From Spirosoma fluviale (GTDB lineage Bacteria; Bacteroidota; Bacteroidia; Cytophagales; Cyclobacteriaceae), in assembly GCA_945901615.1 (NCBI GenBank), contig CAMDLI010000006.1, positions 1-57,672 of the forward strand: a DNA stretch of 57,672 nucleotides, written 5' to 3'. This document shows, piece by piece, positions 1 to 7,344 of this stretch (the first letter of the stretch is position 1; every line of letters begins with the position of its first letter). Under the pieces are notes generated by a model, which was given only the letters and a program-made list of their open reading frames with translations, had not been told where the DNA came from and searched no databases. A program made the position numbers and the translations under genes.

Positions 1-131
1 ACGCCACGAATGATCAATTTCTCATAAGGGCCCTCTCCCTCTGCTCTTGCAGGGGAAGGCATGATCTGTGCACTGGACCAGCTGACGCTAGCAACCAATG
101 CGAGACCGAGGAAAAGTATTTTTTTCAACAT
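1..131 (-). CDS. Secreted protein, probable amidohydrolase (N-terminal fragment)
   Basis: Only the first 43 codons are in the window; the gene runs off the left edge. The ATG at 131 opens a clear signal peptide (MLKKILFLGLALVASVSW, then an SSAQ cleavage region), followed by a short acidic/proline stretch and EKLIIRGV. A signal peptide followed by a (K/L)(I/V)IRG strand is how many Bacteroidota imidazolonepropionase-like amidohydrolases begin, so a periplasmic metal-dependent hydrolase is my inference. No catalytic residue is visible. Signal peptide and reading frame are certain; the family is tentative. Confidence 0.5.
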   Translation of the reverse strand, partial: MLKKILFLGLALVASVSWSSAQIMPSPARAEGEGPYEKLIIRG

Positions 132-210
132 AGCTAGTTGGGTTCTTAAAGTGTTTAAGTTAGGGGAAATACAGAAATGAAAAAATACTTTTATGATTAA
201 CGCAATTTTT

Positions 211-239
211 GTCAACAGACGACAGTCGACAGACCACAG
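211..239. repeat. Heptad repeat array 1
   Basis: Four consecutive 7-base units read GTCAACA, GACGACA, GTCGACA, GACCACA. They fit a common G(T/A)CNACA pattern with a GTCNAC core that is close to palindromic. A related array sits at 437-464, on the other side of the fabI terminator. Confidence 0.6.
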
Positions 240-331
240 CACATTCTTTTGAACTTCAAGGCTTATTTTTTTTGGTTAGTGGTGAAGAAGTGGAGATTTA
301 TGAATTCAAAGTAAAATAATAGCAACAAAAA

Positions 332-351
332 AGCCCCGTACGAACGGGGCT
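332..351 (-). terminator. Rho-independent terminator downstream of fabI
   Basis: An 8-base-pair G+C-rich stem (AGCCCCGT at 332-339, ACGGGGCT at 344-351) closes a 4-base loop. It is flanked by A-rich sequence on the left and TTTT on the right, so it could work in both directions. It lies 117 bases beyond the fabI stop codon. Confidence 0.85.
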
Positions 352-436
352 TTTGATGTTTTCAACGGATTTGAATTGCTTGATTCTTCAAAAACTTATT
401 CAATCGATAAGAAACGTGATTTATAAAGTACCTGCT

Positions 437-464
437 GTCAACAGTGGACTGTCAACCGTAGACC
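437..464. repeat. Heptad repeat array 2
   Basis: Four 7-base units, GTCAACA, GTGGACT, GTCAACC, GTAGACC, end three bases before the fabI stop codon. Units alternate between GTCAAC-like and GT(G/A)GAC-like forms, so both orientations of the core are present. It is related to array 1 at 211-239. Confidence 0.6.
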
Positions 465-467
465 ATT

Positions 468-1283
468 TTACAAGTCCTTGAATTTATCCATGATTTCCTC
501 GGAAATCCCTGTGAAGGAATATCCTCCATCATGGAAGAGATTTTGCATGGTCACCATACGAGTCAAGTCCGAAAACAGGGTCACAATGTAATCGGCACAT
601 GCATCTGCCGAGGCATTTCCCAAGGGAGATAGCGCTTCCGCAAAGTTGTAGAACGAATCAAATCCTCCAATACCGCTACCTGCAGTGGTTTTGGTAGGAG
701 ATTGAGAGATGGTGTTGACCCGAACTTTCTTCAGTTTACCATAACGGTACCCATAGCCTCTAGCGATACTTTCCAGCAAGGCCTTGGCATCTGCCATATC
801 GGTGTAGAAAGGAAATATCCGTTGTGCTGCGATATAGGAAAGCCCAACTATAGATCCCCATTCTTTCATGACATCCATTTTTTCGGCTACCTGCATCATT
901 TTATGGAAAGAGATCGCAGACACATCGTAGGACTTCATGGCCCAATCGTAATTGAGATCGCCGTAGGCTTTGCCCTTACGGATGTTGGGAGACATGCCGA
1001 TGGAGTGTAGAATAAAGTCAAAATCCGCTCCTAAAAACTCCTTTGCCTCAGCATATAACTTTTCAATATCCTCTACGACGGTGGCATCTGCACCTACAAC
1101 AATGGTGTTGCACTCCTGAGCAAGTTCTTTGATCGCTCCCATACGCATGGCAATGGGTGCATTGGTCAAGACAAATTTTCCGCCTTGTTCCTTTACCTTG
1201 AGTGCAGTTTTCCAAGCAATCGAGTTTTCATCAAGTGCTCCAGTAATGATTCCTACTTTTCCTGTAAGTAAATTTTGTGACAT
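468..1283 (-). CDS. fabI: Enoyl-[acyl-carrier-protein] reductase (NADH), FabI
   Basis: FabI catalyses the last step of each fatty-acid elongation cycle in the cytoplasm, reducing enoyl-ACP with NADH. The 271-residue length fits the family. Visible are the atypical SDR nucleotide motif GALDENSIAW (residues 15-24), the HSIGMSP segment (93-99) and the catalytic Y-x6-K pair (Y160 and K167, in YTDMADAK), preceded by Y150. It follows recN after 62 bases and ends before a strong terminator, so it is the last gene of the leftward group. It may have its own promoter, but only a weak TAGTTTTA box is visible upstream. Confidence 0.96.
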   Translation of the reverse strand: MSQNLLTGKVGIITGALDENSIAWKTALKVKEQGGKFVLTNAPIAMRMGAIKELAQECNTIVVGADATVVEDIEKLYAEAKEFLGADFDFILHSIGMSPNIRKGKAYGDLNYDWAMKSYDVSAISFHKMMQVAEKMDVMKEWGSIVGLSYIAAQRIFPFYTDMADAKALLESIARGYGYRYGKLKKVRVNTISQSPTKTTAGSGIGGFDSFYNFAEALSPLGNASADACADYIVTLFSDLTRMVTMQNLFHDGGYSFTGISEEIMDKFKDL

Positions 1284-1345
1284 ATAGCAATGGGGTTGTA
1301 TTCAAAATCTGCGGTAAAACTACATAAAATTTAGGAGTTAGCCCC

Positions 1346-2998
1346 TCAATTCATCAAGAGCTCTTTGGCACTAGTCTGAGCAGCAAGCGAAGGATTGTCT
1401 CCTGCAATCATTTTTGCTAACTCATTTACCCGTTCTTCGTCAGTCAATTGCTTGACCTTGGAGATGGTTTTTTCTGCACTATGATCCTTGTACACAAAGA
1501 AATGCAGGTCACCCTTGGCAGCCATCTGTGGAAGGTGTGTGATGCAAATCACTTGGTGGTTTTGTGCAATGACCTGCATCATGCGGACCATCTGCAAGGC
1601 CACTTCACCCGAAATACCGGAATCTATCTCATCGAAAATAAGCGTAGGCAAGGCCATTTTGTCGGCCATCAGGTACTTAATCGCAAAAAGTAAGCGCGAA
1701 AATTCACCTCCAGAGGCTACTTTTTTCAAGGGCAGTAGCGGCATCCCTTTGTTGGCCGAAAAAAGCAACTCTACCCGATCTACACCGGAACCATGGGGCT
1801 CAAGGGCTTGCCTCTCCAATTGAATTCGGGCATTTTCCATCCCCAACTCATGCAGCAACTCCTCCAATGCCCGTTCGAAAGAAGGGAAACAAGCCTTTCG
1901 CTTTTGGCTGAGCAGCTCAGATGCCTGAAGCATTGCCTTTTCCTTCTCAAGTTGATCTCTCTTGGCGGCAAGCAACTGATCTTCTACCTGCTGCACTTGA
2001 AAAACTTGGTCCGCCAACTGGCTTTCTAATTCCATGAGCTCCTTCACGGTCTGCAGGCCATGTTTTTTCTGCAATTGATAGATTTTGCTGAGACGATCAC
2101 GGGTACGGTCCAATTTTTCAACATCCACTTCAACGACACTATCCTCGTCACCCAAGCTTTCTACCAAATCATTTAATTCAATTAAAGCCTCCTGAAATCG
2201 CTGTCGGAAACTGCCAAAAGCATGAGCCAATCGCTCCAAGCCCTGCAAACTCGATTGAATATGCCCCATGCCCTGAAGTACTCCAAACTGCTCGTCCTGG
2301 AAAAGAGAAAGGATTTCCCGAATCTTCACTTTAATATCTTCTGCATTTTCAAGGATCTGCTGACTCGCCTCTAACTCTTCTTGTTCCCCTGCTACAAGCG
2401 AAAGACTACTCAACTCATTCAATTGAAATTGATTGAAGTCAAACTCTTTTTTAAGCCTTCCCGACTGAATTGTAAGTTCTTCTAGTCTTTTTTTGGAGGA
2501 CTTAAACTCTTTAAAAACCTGTTGGTAGGCAGCGCGCTCCACTGCGGTTTGGGCAAATGCATCTACCAAGCCCAACTGAAAATCCCCTTCTCCCAAGAGT
2601 AAGGTGTCGTGCTGGGAATGTACATCCATGAGCTTCTCCCCCAAGGTCTTCAAATGATCCAATAATATCGGAGTATCATTTACAAAGGATCGAGATTTGC
2701 CATTTGGACTAATCTCCCTCCGAATTATGCAACTTTCTTCATAGTCTAGTTCGAGCTCCTCAAAATATCCTTGCAGGCCGTAGGATCGAATGTCAAAAAT
2801 TCCTTCCACCACACATTTCTTTGCTTCATGAAGCAATACCTTGGTATCCGCCCGATTGCCAAGTAAAAGGCCAACAGCTCCAAGCATAATCGACTTACCT
2901 GCTCCAGTTTCACCTGTAATCATACTCAATCCAGCACTGGGCTGCATGGCCAAGTGATCGATCAACGCATAATTGGATATTTTAAGTGAAGTAAGCAT
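1346..2998 (-). CDS. recN: DNA repair protein RecN
   Basis: RecN is an SMC-like ATPase that acts at DNA double-strand breaks and promotes recombinational repair. The 550 residues show the expected order: Walker A GETGAGKS at residues 29-36, a long central coiled-coil region rich in Glu, Gln, Leu and Lys, the ABC signature (SGGEFSRLLFAIKYL) and Walker B (LPTLIFDEIDSGISG) near the C-terminus, then a D-loop/His-switch region with ITHLPQMAA. It starts 40 bases after the porD-like gene, which suggests transcription from the upstream bamD promoter. A possible TAGTTTTG box at 3020-3027 may add a local start. Confidence 0.96.
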   Translation of the reverse strand: MLTSLKISNYALIDHLAMQPSAGLSMITGETGAGKSIMLGAVGLLLGNRADTKVLLHEAKKCVVEGIFDIRSYGLQGYFEELELDYEESCIIRREISPNGKSRSFVNDTPILLDHLKTLGEKLMDVHSQHDTLLLGEGDFQLGLVDAFAQTAVERAAYQQVFKEFKSSKKRLEELTIQSGRLKKEFDFNQFQLNELSSLSLVAGEQEELEASQQILENAEDIKVKIREILSLFQDEQFGVLQGMGHIQSSLQGLERLAHAFGSFRQRFQEALIELNDLVESLGDEDSVVEVDVEKLDRTRDRLSKIYQLQKKHGLQTVKELMELESQLADQVFQVQQVEDQLLAAKRDQLEKEKAMLQASELLSQKRKACFPSFERALEELLHELGMENARIQLERQALEPHGSGVDRVELLFSANKGMPLLPLKKVASGGEFSRLLFAIKYLMADKMALPTLIFDEIDSGISGEVALQMVRMMQVIAQNHQVICITHLPQMAAKGDLHFFVYKDHSAEKTISKVKQLTDEERVNELAKMIAGDNPSLAAQTSAKELLMN

Positions 2999-3019
2999 GA
3001 ATTAAGGATGGCTTTCCAA

Positions 3020-3027
3020 CAAAACTA
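3020..3027 (-). promoter_or_regulatory. Possible internal -7 box for recN
   Basis: TAGTTTTG on the minus strand matches the Bacteroidota -7 consensus TAnnTTTG and lies 21 bases before the recN start. No TTG-type -33 element is visible at the right distance, so this is a weak candidate. Confidence 0.25.
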
Positions 3028-3038
3028 AAGGATAAGCT

Positions 3039-3944
3039 TCAGCTTTTGAGCAGCTCGTTGTATTTTCTAGCGTTATTCGGATCGATTTCAAGGAGTAGCG
3101 GAACGACTTTTTCGCGAATCTCAAATGGAGCATTCTTCAATAGCTGAGCAATTTCATCACTTTTAGCATCGACAAAACTGATTGTAAAAATCCCATTGGG
3201 CTGCAATCTATTGGCTTCCGCAACACGTTGAATCGCTTCCAAAATAGAAGTATAGGCTTCCTCTGGCGCCGTCGCGAGTTGGTCTATCCCTTTTCTATGA
3301 TACAAATAAAATGCCTCCCGAATAGGTGCATACACGGTTGAAATGTAAATGTCATTGATCAGCCAGTAGCGACTTCTTCGGTCATTGGGGTTTTGCACCC
3401 AGCCAGCACGACCCGATTGCTGGGCATTGTTTACGATATCATTCGCTACTTCGAAATAGGGATTGCCTCCTTTGAGCGAAAAAGTGTCGTAATCCATGCC
3501 AAGGGCGATGTTTGCATAGAAGGCAAGTAAGGAACTGATGTTATTTAAAAACGAAACTCGATTGAATTCGAGCGGTTGCGAATCTTGGTATTCAAAAGTC
3601 CAGTTTCGATCAATAAAGTTGAGCACCACCGTCTCGTAGTTGGTTCCAAACACTGGGCGTACCACCTGCACCTGCACTGTCGCACTGTAAACCCCTACTT
3701 GTGGCACCTGGTTGATGGTAATTAACAAGTTTCCTTTGATTCGCTCCTCAGGCCTAAACTCATCTGAAGTCCAAGTTCTCCCATTCAAAAACTGTTCAAA
3801 GCTGGTCTTCATCTGGCTAAAGACCTCCGTGCCTTGAAATCTAGAGCGGTCGCTATTGATGATGACCCTAAAATCCAGTTCTTGAGCCTTGCTCTCTATA
3901 AAAAATCCAAGAATTCCAACTAGGATGAGTATCCCTTTTTTCAT
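3039..3944 (-). CDS. porD: DUF4835 family protein, PorD-like type IX secretion component
   Basis: A 301-residue protein with a signal peptide (MKKGILILVGILGFFIESKAQ, likely cut after SKAQ), hence periplasmic or outer-membrane associated. The opening ELDFRVIINSDR and the conserved RNWTFEYQDSQPLEFNR region match my recollection of the DUF4835 family, which current annotation links to type IX secretion under the name PorD. The coaBC-porD-recN neighbourhood is, as I recall, common in Bacteroidota. The family call is fairly firm. The exact role is not shown by the sequence, and no catalytic motif is visible. Confidence 0.75.
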   Translation of the reverse strand: MKKGILILVGILGFFIESKAQELDFRVIINSDRSRFQGTEVFSQMKTSFEQFLNGRTWTSDEFRPEERIKGNLLITINQVPQVGVYSATVQVQVVRPVFGTNYETVVLNFIDRNWTFEYQDSQPLEFNRVSFLNNISSLLAFYANIALGMDYDTFSLKGGNPYFEVANDIVNNAQQSGRAGWVQNPNDRRSRYWLINDIYISTVYAPIREAFYLYHRKGIDQLATAPEEAYTSILEAIQRVAEANRLQPNGIFTISFVDAKSDEIAQLLKNAPFEIREKVVPLLLEIDPNNARKYNELLKS

Positions 3945-3977
3945 GTACTAAACTTACAAAAAATCTTTAGCTCCTCG

Positions 3978-5180
3978 TCAAGAAGCTACTTTTTTGACTT
4001 CCTCCAAAATAATTTCAGCAATCGCTTCCTTGGACAAAAGCGCGGTCTGAACTTCATTTCCTCCTTTATGAAAAATACGAACCTGGTTAGTATCGTGCTT
4101 AAAACCTACTCCAGCCTCTGTTGCTGAATTCAATACGATCAAATCAAAGTTTTTGCGGACCATTTTCGCCTTGGCATTCACCTCCTCTTGCTCAGTTTCC
4201 AAGGCAAAGCCAACATGAATCTGGTTGGTACTTTTTATTTTCCCAAGGGCAAGAGCAAGGTCCACATTTGGCACCAAGCGAAGGGTCAGTTCTTCGCCAG
4301 CCTTTTTTATTTTTTGAACAGCTGCATTTTCAGGTCTGAAATCCGCCACTGCAGCGGCAAATACCACCACATCCATCTGTGCATGCAAGGACTTGGCTGC
4401 TTCAAACATCTCGGCTGCCGTAGTCACGCGATGGATCTGAAATCGGCTCTCGTCCAACTTCAAGGCAACGGGGCCTGCGACGAGGGAAACTGATGCACCT
4501 TGGGCTTCAAAAGCTTTGGCTAGGGCATAGCCCATTTTCCCGCTGGAATGATTGCTTAAAAACCGAACAGGATCGAGTGCTTCTTGAGTTGGCCCCAATG
4601 TAATCATCACTTTCTTGCCCTGAAAATCCTTCTTGGGATTAAAAAACAGAATGACCTGCTCCAAAATATGCTCCGGCTCCATCATCCTTCCTTGGCCAGA
4701 GAGACCACTGGCCAATTCCCCGCTTTCGGCATCCAAGACTATATTTCCATAGGAAGCTACTTTTTCCAAGTTGGCCCGAACGGATGGATGTTGGTACATG
4801 TCCAAATCCATGGCTGGTGCAAGCATCACCGGACAACGGCAGGAAAGATAAGTTGCGGTCAGTAAATTGTCACAGCCTCCTTGGGCAAATTTGGCTAGGG
4901 TATTCGCGCTCAAAGGAGCAACTATAAATAAGTCGGCCCATAGGCCTAGCTCCACATGATTGTGCCATTGACCGGAGCTTTTTTCAAAAAAAGCAGAAAG
5001 TACCGGTCGTTTGGAGAGGGTAGCTAAGGTGAGGGGGGTAATAAAATCAAGAGCAGAGGTAGTCGCTACAAGCTGTACCTCTGCTCCAGATTTGATAAGC
5101 AAGCGCGTTAAAATCGCTATTTTATAGGCGGCAATGCTGCCTGTAACACCGACTAAAATTCGCTTGCCCTTAAGATTCAT
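3978..5180 (-). CDS. coaBC: Bifunctional phosphopantothenoylcysteine decarboxylase / phosphopantothenate-cysteine ligase
   Basis: CoaBC makes 4'-phosphopantetheine in coenzyme A synthesis by joining cysteine to 4'-phosphopantothenate and decarboxylating the product. The 400 residues contain the FMN-binding CoaC half first (VGVTGSIAAYKIA near the N-terminus, the catalytic-His segment WHNHVELG, then PLSANTLAKFAQGGCDNLL and the substrate-clamp PAMDLDMY). The CoaB half follows (ITLGPTQEALDPVRFLSNHSSGKMG, with later KIKKAGEELTLRLV). It begins only 6 bases after rpoZ, consistent with one operon running from bamD to recN. Confidence 0.96.
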   Translation of the reverse strand: MNLKGKRILVGVTGSIAAYKIAILTRLLIKSGAEVQLVATTSALDFITPLTLATLSKRPVLSAFFEKSSGQWHNHVELGLWADLFIVAPLSANTLAKFAQGGCDNLLTATYLSCRCPVMLAPAMDLDMYQHPSVRANLEKVASYGNIVLDAESGELASGLSGQGRMMEPEHILEQVILFFNPKKDFQGKKVMITLGPTQEALDPVRFLSNHSSGKMGYALAKAFEAQGASVSLVAGPVALKLDESRFQIHRVTTAAEMFEAAKSLHAQMDVVVFAAAVADFRPENAAVQKIKKAGEELTLRLVPNVDLALALGKIKSTNQIHVGFALETEQEEVNAKAKMVRKNFDLIVLNSATEAGVGFKHDTNQVRIFHKGGNEVQTALLSKEAIAEIILEEVKKVAS

Positions 5181-5186
5181 TGGAAA

Positions 5187-5501
5187 TTACTCCGCTCCTT
5201 CTTGCGATGGAAATCTGTGGTGGATCTTTCCCTCTGTAAACTCTTCCATCGCTAGAGAGGTTGGCTTAGGCATTCTTTCGTAAAACTTGGAGATTTCGAT
5301 TTGCTCCTTGTTTTCGAATACTTCTTCCAAATTGTCTACAGTAGAAGCAAACTCTGAAAGCTTATTGTTCAATTCTTCCTTCAAGGTAGAAGAAATTTGC
5401 TTTGCACGCTGACCCACGATGTGGATCGACTCATAGATATTGCCTGTTTGATCGGCTACTTTATCTAGGTCTCTGGTGATGATTGATGGATTAACAGCCA
5501 T
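5187..5501 (-). CDS. rpoZ: RNA polymerase omega subunit
   Basis: A 104-residue omega subunit of the Bacteroidota type. Omega binds the C-terminal part of beta' and helps RNA polymerase assemble. The helix with NIYESIHIVGQRAKQI (roughly residues 21-36) is the conserved part. It is followed by a charged helix and a C-terminal PKPTSLAMEEF segment, which recurs in the group. It sits between bamD (31 bases) and coaBC (6 bases). A small rpoZ next to coaBC is a widespread arrangement. Confidence 0.88.
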   Translation of the reverse strand: MAVNPSIITRDLDKVADQTGNIYESIHIVGQRAKQISSTLKEELNNKLSEFASTVDNLEEVFENKEQIEISKFYERMPKPTSLAMEEFTEGKIHHRFPSQEGAE

Positions 5502-5532
5502 ATGAATAAGTGTTTAAATGCGTGTAACTAAA

Positions 5533-6417
5533 TTAATTTGAGGAGGTAGTTGTTGCCGCCGCCTCTTCTGCAGCTTTCTTATCTGCAATTTCTTTTTTCT
5601 GCTTGGAATGCGCCTGAATCTCTTCTTTTGTCTGTTCCTCTAACTTTTTAACCTCTCCCAAATACCCACTTGCTGCATACCTTCGGTAAAAATTGTTTGC
5701 AAACTTCAAGGCATCATTCAAGCGATCCTCTTTTTTGTCAAAAGCACTATTCTTTGCGTAAGCATACCCCACTTCAACCAAGCGGTAGGCGAGCTCTTCA
5801 TTGCGCTTGCTTTCCGGAAAGTCTTTGGCAAAGTTTTGAAAGTTAATGATACAAGCCCTGTAAAAGTCGCCTGGGAACAAGCCTTCCTTCAATCGGTAGT
5901 ACATTTCTGCCTCGCTGTAAGCTTTTTCTTCAAAACGAGATTCCAAATCTTTCAACATGTCCATTGCCCGCTCATAGCTGGCAGAGGCCGGGAACTTACT
6001 TACAAATTGCTGAATGGCCGTAACCGCTTCTTTGCTACTCTGCTGATCTAAATTGTAGTCTGGAGCATCTAAGTACAAGGAATACGCATGCATAAATAAT
6101 GCTTCTTCTGCCAGAGAACTTCGGTTGTAGGTTTTGAAAAAAGTATTAAAATATCCAGCCGACTCGATGTATCTGTCCGTTTTAAAATGGCAGTTGGCAT
6201 AGTTGTATTCCGCCATCTCAGCCTTTTCAGATCCCTTAATCACAGGAAGTACCTTTTCATACAAGATAATTGCCTTGTTGTACTCACCTTCTTGGTAGTA
6301 TTTGTTGGCACCATTGTACAGCTCCTCCCAGTTGGTACTCTTTTCCAACTTGGCAAAAGGTCCACAGGCTCCTAGGAGAACCAAGACGAATACAAAGATG
6401 ATCGAATAGTGGCGCAT
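5533..6417 (-). CDS. bamD: Outer membrane assembly lipoprotein BamD
   Basis: BamD is the essential lipoprotein of the BAM complex that inserts beta-barrel proteins into the outer membrane. The 294-residue product has a lipoprotein signal with lipobox LGAC (Cys18). TPR-like repeats follow (NGANKYYQEGEYNKAIILYE, then YNYANCHFKTDRYIESAGYF and further pairs). The C-terminal tail is charged and rich in Ala and Thr, which is common in the group. It is the first gene of a leftward operon with rpoZ, coaBC, porD-like and recN, driven by the promoter at 6435-6465. Confidence 0.9.
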   Translation of the reverse strand: MRHYSIIFVFVLVLLGACGPFAKLEKSTNWEELYNGANKYYQEGEYNKAIILYEKVLPVIKGSEKAEMAEYNYANCHFKTDRYIESAGYFNTFFKTYNRSSLAEEALFMHAYSLYLDAPDYNLDQQSSKEAVTAIQQFVSKFPASASYERAMDMLKDLESRFEEKAYSEAEMYYRLKEGLFPGDFYRACIINFQNFAKDFPESKRNEELAYRLVEVGYAYAKNSAFDKKEDRLNDALKFANNFYRRYAASGYLGEVKKLEEQTKEEIQAHSKQKKEIADKKAAEEAAATTTSSN

Positions 6418-6434
6418 GATTAGTTAAAGGACCG

Positions 6435-6465
6435 CAAATATAAGGGATAATTGTAAGATTTCAAA
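6435..6465 (-). promoter_or_regulatory. Promoter of the bamD operon
   Basis: On the minus strand, -33 element TTTG (6462-6465), a 19-base spacer and -7 element TATATTTG (6435-6442) match the Bacteroidota primary-sigma consensus. The -7 box is followed by CGGTCC, as in other strong promoters of this window. The inferred start point is about 10-15 bases before the bamD ATG. Confidence 0.8.
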
Positions 6466-6488
6466 TGAAATACAAAGGACCGCAAGCC

Positions 6489-7202
6489 TTACTTTTTCAC
6501 CTGTAATTTCTTGGTGACCACATTTTTATTGTCAACAAATAAGGTGTAGAAATACACCCCAGGCTGGAAGTCCGCCACATGAATAACCAAACTATTTCGC
6601 GTAGGATCCAATTCATATTCTGCAATGGGATTGCCTATAAAACTGGTCACTGTGATTTTTGCTTTGGATTTTGGATTTACGACAGTGTAATCCAATTGCG
6701 CTACCCGGTTGCTAGGGTTGGGATAAATATCCCCCAGCTTGACATCTTTGTGCGAAAAATCTGCTTTTGGCTCACTTGAAACGGAGTATTTCGCCTCCAC
6801 TACAAAAAAATCACGCAAGGCCTCACTATTTGCAAACACCAAATCGAAACTACCTAAGGTCTCTGCGATGCCTAATTCAAACTCTATAAACAGATCGGTA
6901 TATATCTCCCCTGGAGCAAGCTTTAACATCACCTTTGCCAAGTCTTTTTTAGGATCAAAACACTGATCTCCTAGACAAATACGCATCTTTTGAGAAGATC
7001 CGATACTCCCCTTAATGTTTCGTAAAAGGAATGTTTTAGGCTGTGCTGACTCGTTGTGGAGGATTACTGTTTTCCGTTGAGAGGAACCAATTTTTCCTGA
7101 AAATTCTACCGCTTCACTCAAGACATGTACCTGCTGGGCTCCCGCAAAAATGGGGAACAGTAGAAGCAATACAAAGGTCAATTTGAGCAATTGGGCGTTC
7201 AT
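6489..7202 (-). CDS. Secreted protein with a type IX sorting domain
   Basis: A 237-residue exported protein of unknown role. It has a signal peptide (LLKLTFVLLLLFPIFAGAQ). The middle part, about residues 25-150, is predicted beta-rich and resembles no enzyme I know; it contains one short CLGDQCFD segment with two Cys. The last 80 or so residues form a typical type A C-terminal sorting domain: DIYPNPSNRVAQLDY, then a TSFIGNPI strand, FQPGVYFYTLFVDN and a final KKLQVKK. Family knowledge says this domain directs export by the type IX system and surface attachment or release. There is no close neighbour in the same transcript. Confidence 0.82.
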   Translation of the reverse strand: MNAQLLKLTFVLLLLFPIFAGAQQVHVLSEAVEFSGKIGSSQRKTVILHNESAQPKTFLLRNIKGSIGSSQKMRICLGDQCFDPKKDLAKVMLKLAPGEIYTDLFIEFELGIAETLGSFDLVFANSEALRDFFVVEAKYSVSSEPKADFSHKDVKLGDIYPNPSNRVAQLDYTVVNPKSKAKITVTSFIGNPIAEYELDPTRNSLVIHVADFQPGVYFYTLFVDNKNVVTKKLQVKK

Positions 7203-7344
7203 GGAAAATAGTTACTCAATAAGGGTGATGTCGTGACAATAAACTCGATAAATTCTACGTTAAATGTATTTAAAAAGATACATTTTTTTCCCAAAAACAG
7301 GGTTAATTGTTGTTAAGTTTTAAAAATGACCCTTTTCTAGGCAC

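Larger units (their letters stand above)
132..467. other. Non-coding gap with repeats and a terminator
   Basis: This 336-base gap lies between the truncated gene on the left and the stop codon of fabI. It is A+T-rich and holds two short arrays of degenerate heptads (211-239 and 437-464) and one strong rho-independent terminator (332-351). I see no open frame with a convincing start, and no tRNA-like fold. The promoter of the left gene should lie in 132-210, but no TAnnTTTG box is visible there. Confidence 0.7.

Noticed and set aside
188-215. TTGACA-N16-TAAAAG on the minus strand, like a classical sigma-70 promoter, upstream of the left partial gene
   Set aside because: The primary sigma factor of Bacteroidota does not use this consensus, and part of it lies in a repeat array. 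A chance match is more likely.
211-464. Possible CRISPR array in the first gap
   Set aside because: The repeat units are only 7 bases, degenerate and without spacers; no cas gene is present.
7264-7285. Hairpin AATGTAT/ATACATT followed by T-run on the plus strand, near the end of the OstA-like gene
   Set aside because: The T-run is on the plus strand, whereas the nearby genes are on the minus strand. The stem is short and A+T-rich, so it is not a convincing terminator.
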